From Diphasiastrum complanatum (Eukaryota > Streptophyta > Lycopodiopsida > Lycopodiales > Lycopodiaceae): a stretch of DNA of 64,000 nucleotides. The position numbers were made by a program, and so were the translations under genes. The notes beneath the pieces were generated by a model. That model searched no databases, was not told the origin of the DNA, and saw only the letters and a list, made by a program, of their open reading frames with translations. Where the stretch lies: assembly GCA_029204225.1 (NCBI GenBank), contig CM055103.1, positions 27,698,315-27,762,314 on the forward strand, read 5' to 3'. Of the stretch, positions 35,601 to 39,521 are shown piece after piece. The first letter of the stretch is position 1, and every line of letters begins with the position of its first letter.

Positions 35601-38388
35601 GCTGTTTCTAAACCCCTCAATCTTGATCCATCCATTAAAGTGACTTGATCAATTGGCCATTTTAGCAAGTTTGACTTCTCATTCATTGTGCTAATATCAG
35701 CATGCCCATACCAGTCTTCTTCTTGCCTTTGAATGAGAATTTTGCCAACTCATCTTAATCCTGCAATGACAAGGAATTCATCCTAGCCTTTGTATGGAGC
35801 ACTCTTCAGCTACAAGCAAACTATGAAGTTTATCAATTGTAGGCAAAGTGTTTTGGATGGCAAAACTTTGGACCAGATTTGTGAATTCATCACCTAGGCC
35901 ATTTAGGATCACTTGGACAAGCTCCTTATCATGAATCTTCTCTCCAATAGAGGCTAACTCTTTGCTGAGAGACTTCATTCTAAGCACATAATCTTGTGCA
36001 TTTTTCTCACTTCTCCTCATGTTTTGCAAAATTTTATTTCTAATCATGCTTACTTTAGAAGTGTTCTTGGATTCATAAATTGATTTTAATGAATCCCATG
36101 CCTCTTTGGCTAATGTGCAAGAAGATACTTCCTTCAAAAGGTCATTGCTAACATTCATTTTAATGCAATGAAGTGCTAGACTACCTTTCTTCTTGTATCT
36201 AATAAATTCTTGAGCACCAAGAGGTTCATCCACTTCTTCAAGAACAAATTTATAGAGATCTTGGAATACCATTAGTGACTCCATTCTCACCTTCCATATG
36301 GAATAGTTTGTATAGTTTAATCTTTCACTAGTGTGGTAGCCTAGTCATTATAGATATCCACAAAATCAGTGAATTAAGTAGTATAAAAGGTTTGATCATT
36401 TCCCAAGAGAGCAAAGAATCTCATCTTTTGTATGATAAGTGTATGTATGAAGGTGAATGGAACGCGATGTGTAATATTCACAATGAATACTACAGCGACG
36501 TAACTAGTTATCCAAAGATATTGAGTGAATTGGCACCCAGTAACACCAACGATGAAACGATTTGGTCAAGGTCTCTGATTATAAAGGTTACTTTACCTTC
36601 CAATCTCTTATGATAAAAGTAAGCAATCAGACCAGACTGCAACTAGCAAATAGATTCATCAAACATAATCGAATTGGCTAATGATTCCTCTTAATCGAAC
36701 ACAGAGAACGAGTTCTTATCACAAGAAGCAAACAGAACAGAGCATCAGACAAGTTCGTTATCTGAACACGTAGCTCATTCAAAATTGAAAGAAGTTCTGC
36801 CTTATGGTTATGCTTAACAGCTTTGGCTAATTCCCTGCACACACTAGTTAGAATTGTCACTCTCTGGTGACGCCTGAAATTCTGAGTTAGAGTAACTGAA
36901 ATTCAGTAAAAGATGAAAGGTGTGTGGCGCAGACAGTCAAGTATCACAAGTAGTTACAGATTGTTCAAAGTGTATTCGCTCAACTGATAAGAAGTAATGT
37001 TGTAAGAGATGGCAGAGGGAAAGAATGCTCAAGCTTATAGAAACTGGCTCTCTTCTCTCTATTGATACTCAAATCTGTGTGTCTTTACAATGGCATGGAT
37101 GTTGACCTTATAGGAATGAACACTGGCATGAGCGTCGTTCACCAACCGTTAAGATGTCGGTTGGGATCCGCTAGTGTGTCTCTATAGAACGTCACACAAA
37201 ACATCGCGAGTTCTATCCTAAAATGAATTTACAAGATGCAAATAGGCCTTTACATGGATTTAGGCACTATAGCATAAACATGTACAAAATTTGAAAGTTT
37301 TTACAATATAAAACAAGAACTTTGTCTATGATGTTGAGGTCCATTTATAGGATTTGTTTTGGTCTATGTGGATATAGAAATGGAAAAAGAAAGCAAAAGT
37401 ATCATCTACTCTTTTTTAATCAAATCATAACTATTTATAAATGTATTTTTCATTTAGGAGGTGTGTACATTTTCAAAATATTAACAAAAAAATTTTATGT
37501 ATGAATATTATATCTTATTTGCATAACTTTTAATGCTTTTCTACTCAAAATTTTGATGATACATTCATCTGATACCCATATTGCCTAAAAAAATTTCAAA
37601 AAAAAAAAAATAGATTCTACATGATTCTGGGAAAATCCCGAATCGCGAATCGGAATCGCGATTCTGAATCACGATTCGGGAATCTCGCTGCAACTATGCA
37701 ACAAACTAAAAAGAATATGTTTTTGATTGCAATGTGGATTCCGGATTACAAAGGTAGCACAGTGTGAGAAAAAATATATAATATATTCATCACTAGTGCA
37801 CATGATATATAAGAATGCATGCAACGTTGGAAGGCTTGACAACTTCCTTGCTATGTGGCAAAATTCACCATCTTTGGTACTTCAGTGCCATGTCATCAAG
37901 AAAAATAGCCTGGTAGAGAAGTAGATTAAGAAAGTTAAATGCAGAGCAAGAGTTGAAATAATCATGTCAACATTTCAGGGACTTCGTAGCATAAACTCTA
38001 TGGTACAAAAAGCACAAAACTCTTGTCTGAAGTAAAGCCCACCATCTGTCAAAGTTTAGAGTAAATTTTAGGGCCACGAAAAGGCCAAAGATGTACACTC
38101 ATAAGTGCAGTAATTATGAGGAAGACATACATCCAAATTTGTGAAAGGAAGAACATTGAACAACCTGCGACGACCGTCAGCCGTAGCACGCCTTAACTCT
38201 TCCACAGGAGCTGTAACAGGGGGCAAAACTCCAAGCTTCACCCGCCACACCAACCCTCTCCATCGCCAGCTCTGTTTGCTGCTTGGTAATCCATTCTCAC
38301 GGCTTGCATCAATAGTCCAGCGTTTATCTTCATCAGCAGATAAGGACTGTTGGGTTGGCAGATACGAAGATCCAACCATTGGTTGCAT
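937..38388 (-). CDS. TBC domain Rab GTPase-activating protein, TBC1D5-like (5 coding exons, 37.5 kb)
   Basis: Coding exons are 38388-38165, 17444-17338, 16689-16513, 16254-13826 and 1116-937, all minus strand. Every junction is GT..AG and in phase (phases 2, 1, 1, 0), giving 3117 coding bases and 1038 residues. TBC proteins stimulate GTP hydrolysis by Rab GTPases on endomembranes. The domain spans about residues 40-400: the entry motif with VWRVKLG (residues 48-54), IDKDLAR with the arginine finger at Arg133, YRQGM with the glutamine finger at Gln169, EHDAYC at 293-298, and [10 protein letters not shown] at 382-391. The block after the TBC domain ([23 protein letters not shown]) matches the plant family related to TBC1D5/Gyp1. 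A long, Ser-rich, low-complexity region follows, then a C-terminal helix ([16 protein letters not shown]). The start ATG at 38388 is the first in frame after a stop (TGA). At 1038 residues it is longer than I would expect for this family. It looks intact and is the only intact gene in the window. Confidence 0.88.
1898..1946 (+). repeat. (CT)n microsatellite
   Basis: About 24 CT units sit immediately before an ATG at 1948 that opens the ORF1 remnant of LINE-1. The same kind of tract lies at one end of LINE-3 (27877-27930). Confidence 0.95.
1948..2404 (+). pseudogene. LINE-1 ORF1 remnant
   Basis: A stretch rich in Pro, Ser and Ala is followed by [17 protein letters not shown] and a weak heptad pattern ([10 protein letters not shown]). 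This lines up with the YTPSKSVEG and coiled-coil part of the LINE-2 ORF1. The reading passes between two frames (the one opening at 1948 and the one running through 1800-2468), so at least one frameshift is present. ORF1 proteins of LINEs bind element RNA; this copy cannot make one. Confidence 0.55.
2405..3240 (+). pseudogene. LINE-1 reverse transcriptase remnant
   Basis: Residues such as [23 protein letters not shown] and [15 protein letters not shown] are the middle motifs of a non-LTR reverse transcriptase, open from 2465 to 2824. After a deletion near 2822 the sequence resumes with VMVFNT, RQPLEVV and TYLGVL motifs, with stops. The catalytic YADD box is absent. The match to LINE-2 and LINE-3 is direct, so all three are one family or close relatives. 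Confidence 0.8.
3241..3754 (+). other. LINE-1 3' tail and junction with LINE-2
   Basis: Frame-broken sequence with only weak resemblance to the LINE C-terminal region passes into AT-rich non-coding sequence by about 3480. No other gene is visible. The boundary between the two LINEs is not sharply marked and I see no clear target duplication. Confidence 0.35.
3770..4621 (+). pseudogene. LINE-2 ORF1 protein
   Basis: About 283 codons are open but without an ATG at the front, so the true N-terminus is unclear. The N-terminal third carries a duplicated AVPAGTA heptapeptide. Residues about 105-160 form a clear coiled coil ([23 protein letters not shown]). The C-terminal half ([14 protein letters not shown], then [13 protein letters not shown]) has the look of the RNA-binding part of L1-type ORF1 proteins. 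The family role is to coat element RNA. The frame ends one base before the next piece, so a small frameshift probably ended it early. Confidence 0.65.
3828..3857. repeat. Perfect 30-bp palindrome in LINE-2 ORF1
   Basis: Each strand reads CCATCGCTGTCCCAG then its exact reverse complement. The same heptapeptide, AVPAGTA, is therefore encoded on both strands. A second, imperfect copy lies at about 3870-3897 and gives the second AVPAGTA. Confidence 0.95.
4795..4830 (+). pseudogene. LINE-2 endonuclease start, truncated
   Basis: The short stretch RISFWNCNG is the N-terminal motif of the AP-type endonuclease of LINEs, whose Asn lies in the active site. Sequence jumps at once to the region ahead of RT, so the rest of the domain is deleted. 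Confidence 0.55.
4826..6205 (+). pseudogene. LINE-2 reverse transcriptase
   Basis: The order of motifs is [12 protein letters not shown] (linker), [25 protein letters not shown], a TVGVK-stop-GCPLS stretch, [11 protein letters not shown] (catalytic YADD at about 5571-5582) and TYLGVLFTG (thumb). Two in-frame stops lie at 5122-5124 (TGA) and 5450-5452 (TAG). The finger block between LYGSVLE and QRVYFC is deleted. From YADD to 6205 the frame is open. The enzyme would copy element RNA at a nicked target; this copy is dead. Confidence 0.85.
6206..7050 (+). other. LINE-2 tail, then sequence without recognised content
   Basis: Broken frames to about 6490 resemble the basic C-terminal tail of LINE-3 (Arg-rich, RPRALHQRP). 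From about 6640 to 7050 I see only AT-rich intron sequence and a small hairpin (CCATTCCA, loop of 3, TGGAATGG at about 6978-6996). Confidence 0.45.
7051..7055 (+). repeat. Left target duplication of chromovirus-1 (CATAG)
   Basis: CATAG precedes the LTR start and CACAG follows the other LTR end at 12952-12956. Four of five bases agree, consistent with an aged 5-bp duplication. Confidence 0.55.
7056..7413 (+). repeat. Chromovirus-1 5' LTR
   Basis: It starts TG and ends CA (TGTTACGAG ... ATCTATTACA). The first bases contain a perfect 16-bp palindrome (GTTACGAGCTCGTAAC, 7057-7072). A strong hairpin with a CACGTG core lies at 7260-7288. CTCTATATC near 7340 may be the TATA region. Confidence 0.95.
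7415..7426 (+). promoter_or_regulatory. Primer-binding site, initiator tRNA-Met type
   Basis: TGGTATCAGAGC one base after the LTR end is complementary to the 3' end of plant initiator tRNA-Met, the usual primer of these elements. Confidence 0.9.
7427..8225 (+). other. Chromovirus-1 untranslated leader with repeated CAGCG words
   Basis: About 800 bases without coding content separate the primer site from gag. The words CCAGCGCTG, CAGCGAG and near matches recur about every 60-120 bases (for example near 7613, 7700, 7796, 7888 and 7978). The leader of chromovirus-2 carries the same pattern. Confidence 0.7.
8226..9086 (+). pseudogene. Chromovirus-1 gag, C-terminally truncated
   Basis: The ATG at 8226 follows CCGAAG and is conserved in the second copy. 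An acidic N-terminus (about 1-120) with a helical stretch ([15 protein letters not shown]) leads into the retrotransposon gag domain (about 125-265: [49 protein letters not shown]). At 9030 the sequence jumps to what lies after the protease in chromovirus-2, so the last 17 residues are out of frame and the CCHC knuckle is lost. Gag would form the particle. Confidence 0.85.
9056..9960 (+). pseudogene. Chromovirus-1 reverse transcriptase, frameshifted
   Basis: Three frames must be combined. 9056-9421 holds the pre-RT region ([21 protein letters not shown]). 9415-9879 holds the RT core ([44 protein letters not shown] and the catalytic FLDDILVYS). The rest continues after a one-base loss near 9820. 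One-base losses at about 9370 and 9820, found by comparison with chromovirus-2, cause the shifts. A TAG near 9952 replaces a Trp codon. Confidence 0.9.
9972..12206 (+). pseudogene. Chromovirus-1 pol C-terminal part: RT end, RNase H, integrase, chromodomain
   Basis: This is a 744-codon open stretch. Order: RT end ([20 protein letters not shown]), RNase H ([27 protein letters not shown]), integrase HHCC zinc finger (about 315-365) with the last Cys changed to Tyr (SCQKYQVNK), integrase core with the D,D,E residues ([32 protein letters not shown]), and a chromodomain near the C-terminus ([24 protein letters not shown]). A chromodomain at the integrase end defines chromoviruses and in the family steers insertion toward marked chromatin. 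It is cut off from the front of pol by a stop and frameshifts. Confidence 0.92.
12177..12190 (+). promoter_or_regulatory. Chromovirus-1 polypurine tract
   Basis: AAAGGGGGAGGGAG lies directly before the 3' LTR. It is the expected primer for plus-strand DNA synthesis and is shared with chromovirus-2. Confidence 0.9.
12191..12951 (+). repeat. Chromovirus-1 3' LTR, interrupted by a solo LTR
   Basis: The LTR starts TGTTACGAG and ends ATCTATTACA. Removing 398 bp of foreign sequence and one copy of CAACG leaves exactly 358 bp, as in the 5' LTR. Confidence 0.93.
12269..12666 (+). mobile_element. Solo LTR of an unrelated element inside the chromovirus-1 3' LTR
   Basis: The insert starts TGTTGAAGA and ends TCTTCA, with the 5-bp duplication CAACG on both sides (12264-12268 and 12667-12671). 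It holds no coding sequence. Size, TG..CA ends and duplication fit a solo LTR left by recombination. I see no second copy in this window, so the family is unknown. Confidence 0.85.
12957..13825 (-). other. Intron sequence with no recognised element
   Basis: AT-rich sequence lies between the chromovirus and exon 4. The word CAGCTAGCT recurs several times (about 13000-13110). No open frame of interest. Confidence 0.5.
13826..16254 (-). CDS. TBC gene exon 4 (C-terminal half of TBC domain and tail)
   Basis: The exon is 2429 bp, the largest. The acceptor is TTTCAG before GGATGCATG and the donor is CATATTCAG before GTATCA. It starts in the middle of YRQGM (Gly170) and carries [39 protein letters not shown] and [10 protein letters not shown]. 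After the TBC domain comes a helical block ([30 protein letters not shown]), then about 550 Ser/Gln/Asp-rich residues without recognised domains. The open frame runs on beyond the donor to 13661, but that extension reads as intron. Confidence 0.93.
16255..16512 (-). other. TBC gene intron 3 (258 bp)
   Basis: Donor GTAAGG, acceptor GACTTTCAG. It splits a Gly codon after the catalytic YRQ (phase 1). Confidence 0.9.
16513..16689 (-). CDS. TBC gene exon 3 (arginine and glutamine fingers)
   Basis: The acceptor is TACGTGCAG before ATAGTGTTTGG and the donor is CAGG before GTAAGG, giving 177 bp. It encodes [13 protein letters not shown], then [13 protein letters not shown] with the arginine finger (IxxDxxR, Arg133), then [12 protein letters not shown] and CSYRQ with the glutamine finger (Gln169). 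These two residues complete GTP hydrolysis in trans in TBC GAPs, so the protein should be catalytically competent. Confidence 0.93.
16690..17337 (-). other. TBC gene intron 2 (648 bp)
   Basis: Donor GTAAGAG at 17337, acceptor GTGCAG at 16690, phase 1, splitting an Asp codon. No element seen inside. Confidence 0.88.
17338..17444 (-). CDS. TBC gene exon 2
   Basis: The exon is 107 bp, with acceptor AATTCAG before GTATGCTG and donor GATCCTG before GTAAGAG. It encodes [18 protein letters not shown] and [12 protein letters not shown]. The RRRLLVDPH and DNPLS words are typical of plant TBC1D5-like proteins between the N-terminal motif and the arginine finger. The first base completes an Arg codon begun in exon 1, 20.7 kb away. 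Confidence 0.9.
17902..17932. repeat. Alternating purine-pyrimidine tract (GT then GC)
   Basis: Thirty-one bases alternate without a break: GT units, then GC units, then CACGCGTGT. Such tracts can adopt Z-DNA. Confidence 0.9.
17933..18724. other. Non-coding stretch with CACACGTGTG palindromes
   Basis: No gene is seen. CACACGTGTG palindromes, or one-base variants, occur near 18103, 18123 and 18527. The same words recur at 56827-57190. The start (about 17955-18010) has inverted GATTTGC/GCAAATTG words. It may be part of an unrecognised element or solo LTR, but I cannot define the ends. Confidence 0.35.
18725..18898 (-). mobile_element. Second LINE 3' tail fragment
   Basis: This stretch resembles the 3' untranslated part of LINE-3 next to it. 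Both have AAAG, CTTTATT, a CCATG block, TACATGTCAAGTGTG, a GGGAGC block and CATGAAA in the same order. Each copy begins, in plus-strand reading, with a GAAA/GA tract. It looks like a severely 5'-truncated LINE beside a fuller one. Confidence 0.5.
18899..18936. repeat. (GA)n(GAAA)n tract at the LINE-3 3' end
   Basis: GA units pass into GAAA units directly next to the LINE-3 3' end. On the LINE strand this is a TTTC/TC tail instead of poly(A). Confidence 0.8.
19126..20618 (-). pseudogene. LINE-3 RT C-terminal half and zinc-binding tail
   Basis: It begins just before the catalytic box, [10 protein letters not shown], with Val in place of Ala in YADD. Thumb motifs follow ([23 protein letters not shown]), then a long helical region. 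A TAG at about 19648 breaks the frame. Beyond it comes a CCHC-type motif, [19 protein letters not shown], and an Arg-rich tail ([18 protein letters not shown]). The zinc motif and basic tail are usual at the C-terminus of LINE RT proteins and are thought to bind nucleic acid. Confidence 0.85.
20619..20623 (+). repeat. Left target duplication of chromovirus-2 (ATCCC)
   Basis: ATCCC lies directly before the LTR and again at 26833-26837 after the other LTR: an exact 5-bp duplication. Confidence 0.95.
20624..20981 (+). repeat. Chromovirus-2 5' LTR
   Basis: It starts TGTTACGAGC and ends ATCTATTACA. It has the same 16-bp palindrome at the left end (20625-20640) and the same CACGTG hairpin as chromovirus-1. 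Confidence 0.95.
20983..20993 (+). promoter_or_regulatory. Primer-binding site of chromovirus-2
   Basis: TGGTATCAGAG, one base after the LTR, matches the initiator tRNA-Met type. The twelfth base is changed compared with chromovirus-1. Confidence 0.88.
20994..21784 (+). other. Chromovirus-2 untranslated leader
   Basis: About 790 non-coding bases carry recurring CCAGCGCTG, TCAGCGAGG and related words (near 21088, 21180, 21270, 21363, 21455 and 21548), at close to regular spacing of about 90 bases. Confidence 0.7.
21785..22900 (+). pseudogene. Chromovirus-2 gag with zinc knuckle
   Basis: The frame opens at the ATG at 21785. The gag domain matches chromovirus-1. A Lys-rich stretch ([14 protein letters not shown]) precedes the knuckle [14 protein letters not shown] (C-x2-C-x4-H-x4-C), which binds RNA in the particle. 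TAG codons at 22244-22246 and 22466-22468 stand where chromovirus-1 has CAG. A TGA at 22898-22900 and another at 22940-22942 separate it from the protease in the same frame. Confidence 0.9.
22943..23362 (+). pseudogene. Chromovirus-2 aspartic protease
   Basis: It is in the gag frame. The active-site word is DDGATHNFI, where the family has DSGATHNF, so the Ser next to the catalytic Asp is changed to Asp. [12 protein letters not shown] is the usual second conserved block. It ends at a TAG (23360-23362) where chromovirus-1 has CAG. The role would be to cut the polyprotein. This region is deleted in chromovirus-1. Confidence 0.85.
23363..24616 (+). pseudogene. Chromovirus-2 reverse transcriptase and start of RNase H
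   Basis: It is open from 23471. Motifs are [57 protein letters not shown] (catalytic Asp pair present), [17 protein letters not shown], and the RNase H start [12 protein letters not shown], where the catalytic first Asp of TDAS is changed to Asn. An extra T near 24595 shifts the frame and ends it. Confidence 0.92.
24594..26463 (+). pseudogene. Chromovirus-2 RNase H, integrase and chromodomain, in four frames
   Basis: Pieces run to 25010, from 25000 to 25587, from 25563 to 25886, and from about 25890 to 26463. Frame changes come from a small insertion creating TGA near 25008, a loss of about 10 bases near 25562, and a 2-base loss near 25870, judged against chromovirus-1. The HHCC finger is complete here (SCHKCQVNK). 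The integrase core has its D and E, and the chromodomain ([18 protein letters not shown]) is whole. Confidence 0.9.
26462..26474 (+). promoter_or_regulatory. Chromovirus-2 polypurine tract
   Basis: AAGGGGGAGGGAG lies directly before the 3' LTR. Confidence 0.9.
26475..26832 (+). repeat. Chromovirus-2 3' LTR
   Basis: 358 bp, TG..CA. The terminal palindrome is spoiled by one change (ACAAGC for ACGAGC). Confidence 0.95.
26838..27876 (-). pseudogene. LINE-3 RT N-terminal half and linker
   Basis: Minus strand from about 27870. It opens with [14 protein letters not shown], the linker after the lost endonuclease, and then a frame break. The RT frame runs 27709-26828: [92 protein letters not shown], and [19 protein letters not shown] just before the chromovirus insertion. 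All front RT motifs are present, which makes this the reference copy for the family here. Confidence 0.88.
27877..27930. repeat. (GA)n microsatellite at the LINE-3 5' end
   Basis: Twenty-seven GA units adjoin the truncated 5' end of LINE-3. Confidence 0.95.
27931..29772. other. Non-coding stretch with recurring GCAKATCCATGC and CCATCGCTG words
   Basis: No convincing gene is seen on either strand. GCAGATCCATGC, GCATATCCATGC and a CCGTGC variant occur near 28424, 28497, 28682 and 28728, and again near 30843. CCATCGCTG or near matches occur near 29328, 29400 and 29508. The look is that of a long untranslated leader of an LTR element, but no LTR or primer site frames it. Confidence 0.4.
29773..30145. 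repeat. Minisatellite, about 6.7 copies of a 54-56 bp unit
   Basis: Units start at 29773, 29827, 29881, 29937, 29993, 30048 and 30104, each beginning with AAGAGG or a close match and carrying ACTCAAAAGTGCATGAATTG in the middle. Lengths are 54, 54, 56, 56, 55 and 56 bases; the last is partial. Units differ by a few substitutions and small indels, so there are no separate spacers. Confidence 0.92.
30146..30983. other. AT-rich intron stretch without recognised content
   Basis: No gene, LTR or repeat unit identified, apart from one further GCAGATCCATGC word near 30843. Confidence 0.5.
30984..31048. repeat. (CT)n microsatellite
   Basis: Thirty-two CT units, the longest pure CT tract in the window. 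Confidence 0.95.
31435..31660. repeat. Degenerate interstitial telomere-type repeat
   Basis: GGGTTAGGGTTAGGGTTAG, AGGGTTTAGAG and similar words recur over about 225 bases, with CCCTAACCCTAATTTAG at the far end on the opposite strand. They are mixed with spacer bases, so this is an old or degenerate tract of plant TTTAGGG-like type, far from any visible chromosome end. Confidence 0.75.
31818..32144 (+). pseudogene. Unrecognised open frame with a 36-residue internal duplication
   Basis: A 108-codon open frame without an ATG at its front. Two copies of a 36-residue unit begin LTSDNNV and LTSDVIV and end with GSSE (DNA period 108 bases: 31872 and 31980). The rest is Ser/Pro/Thr-rich. It lies between the telomere-like tract and the 18-bp minisatellite. 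It could be the low-complexity linker of a decayed copia polyprotein or no gene at all; I cannot assign a function. Confidence 0.25.
32232..32545. repeat. Minisatellite with a 17-18 bp unit (GACTCGAATTTTTCCAAA)
   Basis: About 16 units lie in tandem, mostly 18 bases, with variants in the TCGAA and CCAAAG positions. As 18 is a multiple of three, two plus frames stay open and read as hexapeptides ([12 protein letters not shown], or the shifted DSNFSN). Confidence 0.9.
32643..32870. repeat. Compound microsatellites (TA)n(GA)n and (TATG/TGTA)n
   Basis: TA units at about 32645-32670 are followed by GA units to about 32695. After 40 bases of unique sequence, alternating TATGTG-type units run from about 32737 to 32862. 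Confidence 0.9.
32880..34715 (-). mobile_element. Chromovirus remnant, 5'-truncated, integrase core deleted
   Basis: Minus strand. The 3' LTR begins at 33322 with TGTTAGAGCC after a purine-rich tract and runs to lower coordinates; its far end is unclear. Upstream, from 34683 to 33330, are the end of RT, RNase H, the integrase zinc finger and then directly the chromodomain. The 5' end is lost at about 34715, where the G-rich repeat begins. The LTR differs from chromovirus-1/2, so it is another family. Confidence 0.8.
33330..34683 (-). pseudogene. Chromovirus remnant pol
   Basis: In order on the minus strand: RT end ([33 protein letters not shown]), RNase H ([39 protein letters not shown]), zinc finger start ([28 protein letters not shown]), a jump that removes the integrase core, then a chromodomain ([16 protein letters not shown]) ending in a TGA just before the LTR. 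Frameshifts separate the pieces at about 34470, 34140 and 33780. Confidence 0.85.
34725..35320. repeat. Second copy of the G-rich dispersed repeat
   Basis: The AT-rich lead-in at about 34728-34771 and the G/C block with its flank at 35070-35318 match window positions 61-290, ending at the same CCCTCGATCAG. About 300 bases between them are absent from the first copy. The plus strand has four or more runs of 5-7 G within about 60 bases, a candidate G-quadruplex, and GGGGGG/CCCCCC arms that could form hairpins. Confidence 0.75.
35290..36320 (-). mobile_element. Ty1/copia remnant: gag joined to the integrase C-terminus
   Basis: Minus strand. The gag domain (from about 36310: [12 protein letters not shown], then the UBN2-type block [39 protein letters not shown]) is followed by an unassigned stretch (35686-35495) and the C-terminal end of copia integrase ([28 protein letters not shown]). 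Zinc knuckle, protease and integrase core are missing. No LTR is recognised. Confidence 0.8.
36321..37600. other. Non-coding intron stretch
   Basis: No gene, LTR or tandem repeat recognised. It may hold the leader and LTR of the copia remnant, but no primer site is visible. Confidence 0.4.
37601..37700. repeat. GAATCGCGA palindromic repeat, second copy
   Basis: After a run of A, the words TGATTCTGGGAAAATCCCG, GAATCGCGAATCGG and GCAACTATGC repeat the module at 330-405 with few changes. Inverted GAATCGCGATTC units make it self-complementary. Confidence 0.75.
37701..38164 (-). other. 5' end of TBC intron 1
   Basis: Non-coding; the splice donor is at 38164-38163. An open frame runs from exon 1 into the intron as far as 38068. 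Confidence 0.6.
38165..38388 (-). CDS. TBC gene exon 1 (N-terminus)
   Basis: The ATG at 38388 starts [15 protein letters not shown]; an in-frame TGA lies just upstream, so the start cannot be further 5' without another exon. The next ATG (38379) is also possible. [17 protein letters not shown] is the entry motif of the TBC domain, and [14 protein letters not shown] ends the exon two bases into an Arg codon, before GTTGTT. Exon 2 supplies the third base and continues RRRLLVDPH. The donor is weak apart from GT, but the phase and the protein match argue for it. Confidence 0.85.
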
Positions 38389-39521
38389 TGTTGACAATAA
38401 CCATCAACAACAGCTATGGAACAAGATTGTGCTTTTCCAACTGCGCCTCCTTGCCAAACCTATATCCATTGCATTGGCATAATGAAACTATTTGCATCCC
38501 CAGTCATGATATGAAGATGCGTCCCGAAAAGGCTCTCTCATGAATACCCATTGTAGTAAGTAGAGGCTCCGCAAGGGTCATCCACTGAGTGACCATGCTT
38601 GTGCTAAGAAGAATCATGATGTCCGTTGCAGATGGGACATCACGATGGATAGTATAGCGAGGAGACTGGGAAGTATCGGTAGAAGACATGATGATCAGAA
38701 AGGAATTATAAACGCGTGAAAGTGTATCAGAAGGCAATGCAGGAAATTTGGAAGGCTTTGGTCGCAAGATAAATTCGCAAGAGCTTCGCTAGCACAAGTG
38801 AGGAATGAATCGAATTCAGCCAACTTATAGGTGAATTTGGTGGGTCCATTACACTGAATAGTAGTTGGGCTGATCAGTTTTGAACAAAAATTTGCAGGCA
38901 TGTACAATACTGTAAAAATAGGCTATAAAAATCTCAGTGAAGGTTTCTAGCGATCTGAACCTATCAGACGAACGTTTTCCAGGGCTGACGAAGGATGAAC
39001 CTTCGCCCAGGAGTGTCCTTCGCCCATGTACTGTCATAAATGCATTTTTTCACAATCCGAACCTATGGACAACCTAATTTTGACATTTTAAGATCATCTA
39101 GTAGGTCGGCGAAGGTTCATAATGAGGTTATGATGCTCGACGAAGGTTCCCAAAATGGCATATTACTGAACATTCGCTTGACTCAAAAATTGAATTTTAT
39201 TTTGTCAAGAACCTTCGCCCACCTCAATTTAGATAAATCAAGGGTGGATGTACAGTCTGAGAGCTCAACGAAGGTTTCTGATACTGTATTGGCCAAATCT
39301 GCCCAAAACAATGGTTTTCTAAGTCATTTTCCATAAAAAAAATATTGTGCTTCCTTTTCCTTATGCCGATGACTTCCTGACTTTTGCTCATCAGTCTTTC
39401 CTTATTTTATTTTATTTGTTTATTTATTTTTTAATTGTCTTTTTCCAAAAAAAAAAGTCAGCAAATTAAATACTGAAAACAAAAAATTGAAAACAAATAA
39501 AGTGAAAAAAATATATTGAGA
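38389..39521 (-). promoter_or_regulatory. Upstream region of the TBC gene with clustered GAAnnTTC motifs
   Basis: This lies between the TBC start codon and the integrase end of the inverted Athila/Tat-type element. Five GAAnnTTC words (38997-39004, 39111-39118, 39142-39149, 39168-39175, 39209-39216) and several one-off variants lie 600-830 bases before the ATG. A 61-codon ATG-started frame on the minus strand (38689-38504) would act as an upstream ORF if transcribed; I do not recognise its product. No certain TATA box. Confidence 0.35.

Larger units (their letters stand above)
17445..38164 (-). other. TBC gene intron 1, 20.7 kb, filled with mobile elements and satellites
   Basis: The donor CAG before GTTGTT at 38164 and the acceptor AATTCAG at 17445 define it; phase 2. 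Contents include LINE-3 with a nested chromovirus, a chromovirus remnant, a copia remnant, two minisatellites, an interstitial telomere-like tract and several microsatellites. Confidence 0.8.

Noticed and set aside
38504-38767. Upstream coding exon of the TBC gene
   Set aside because: The frame ends in a stop, has no donor that joins in phase to exon 1 that I can defend, and resembles no TBC N-terminus. It is kept only as a possible upstream ORF.
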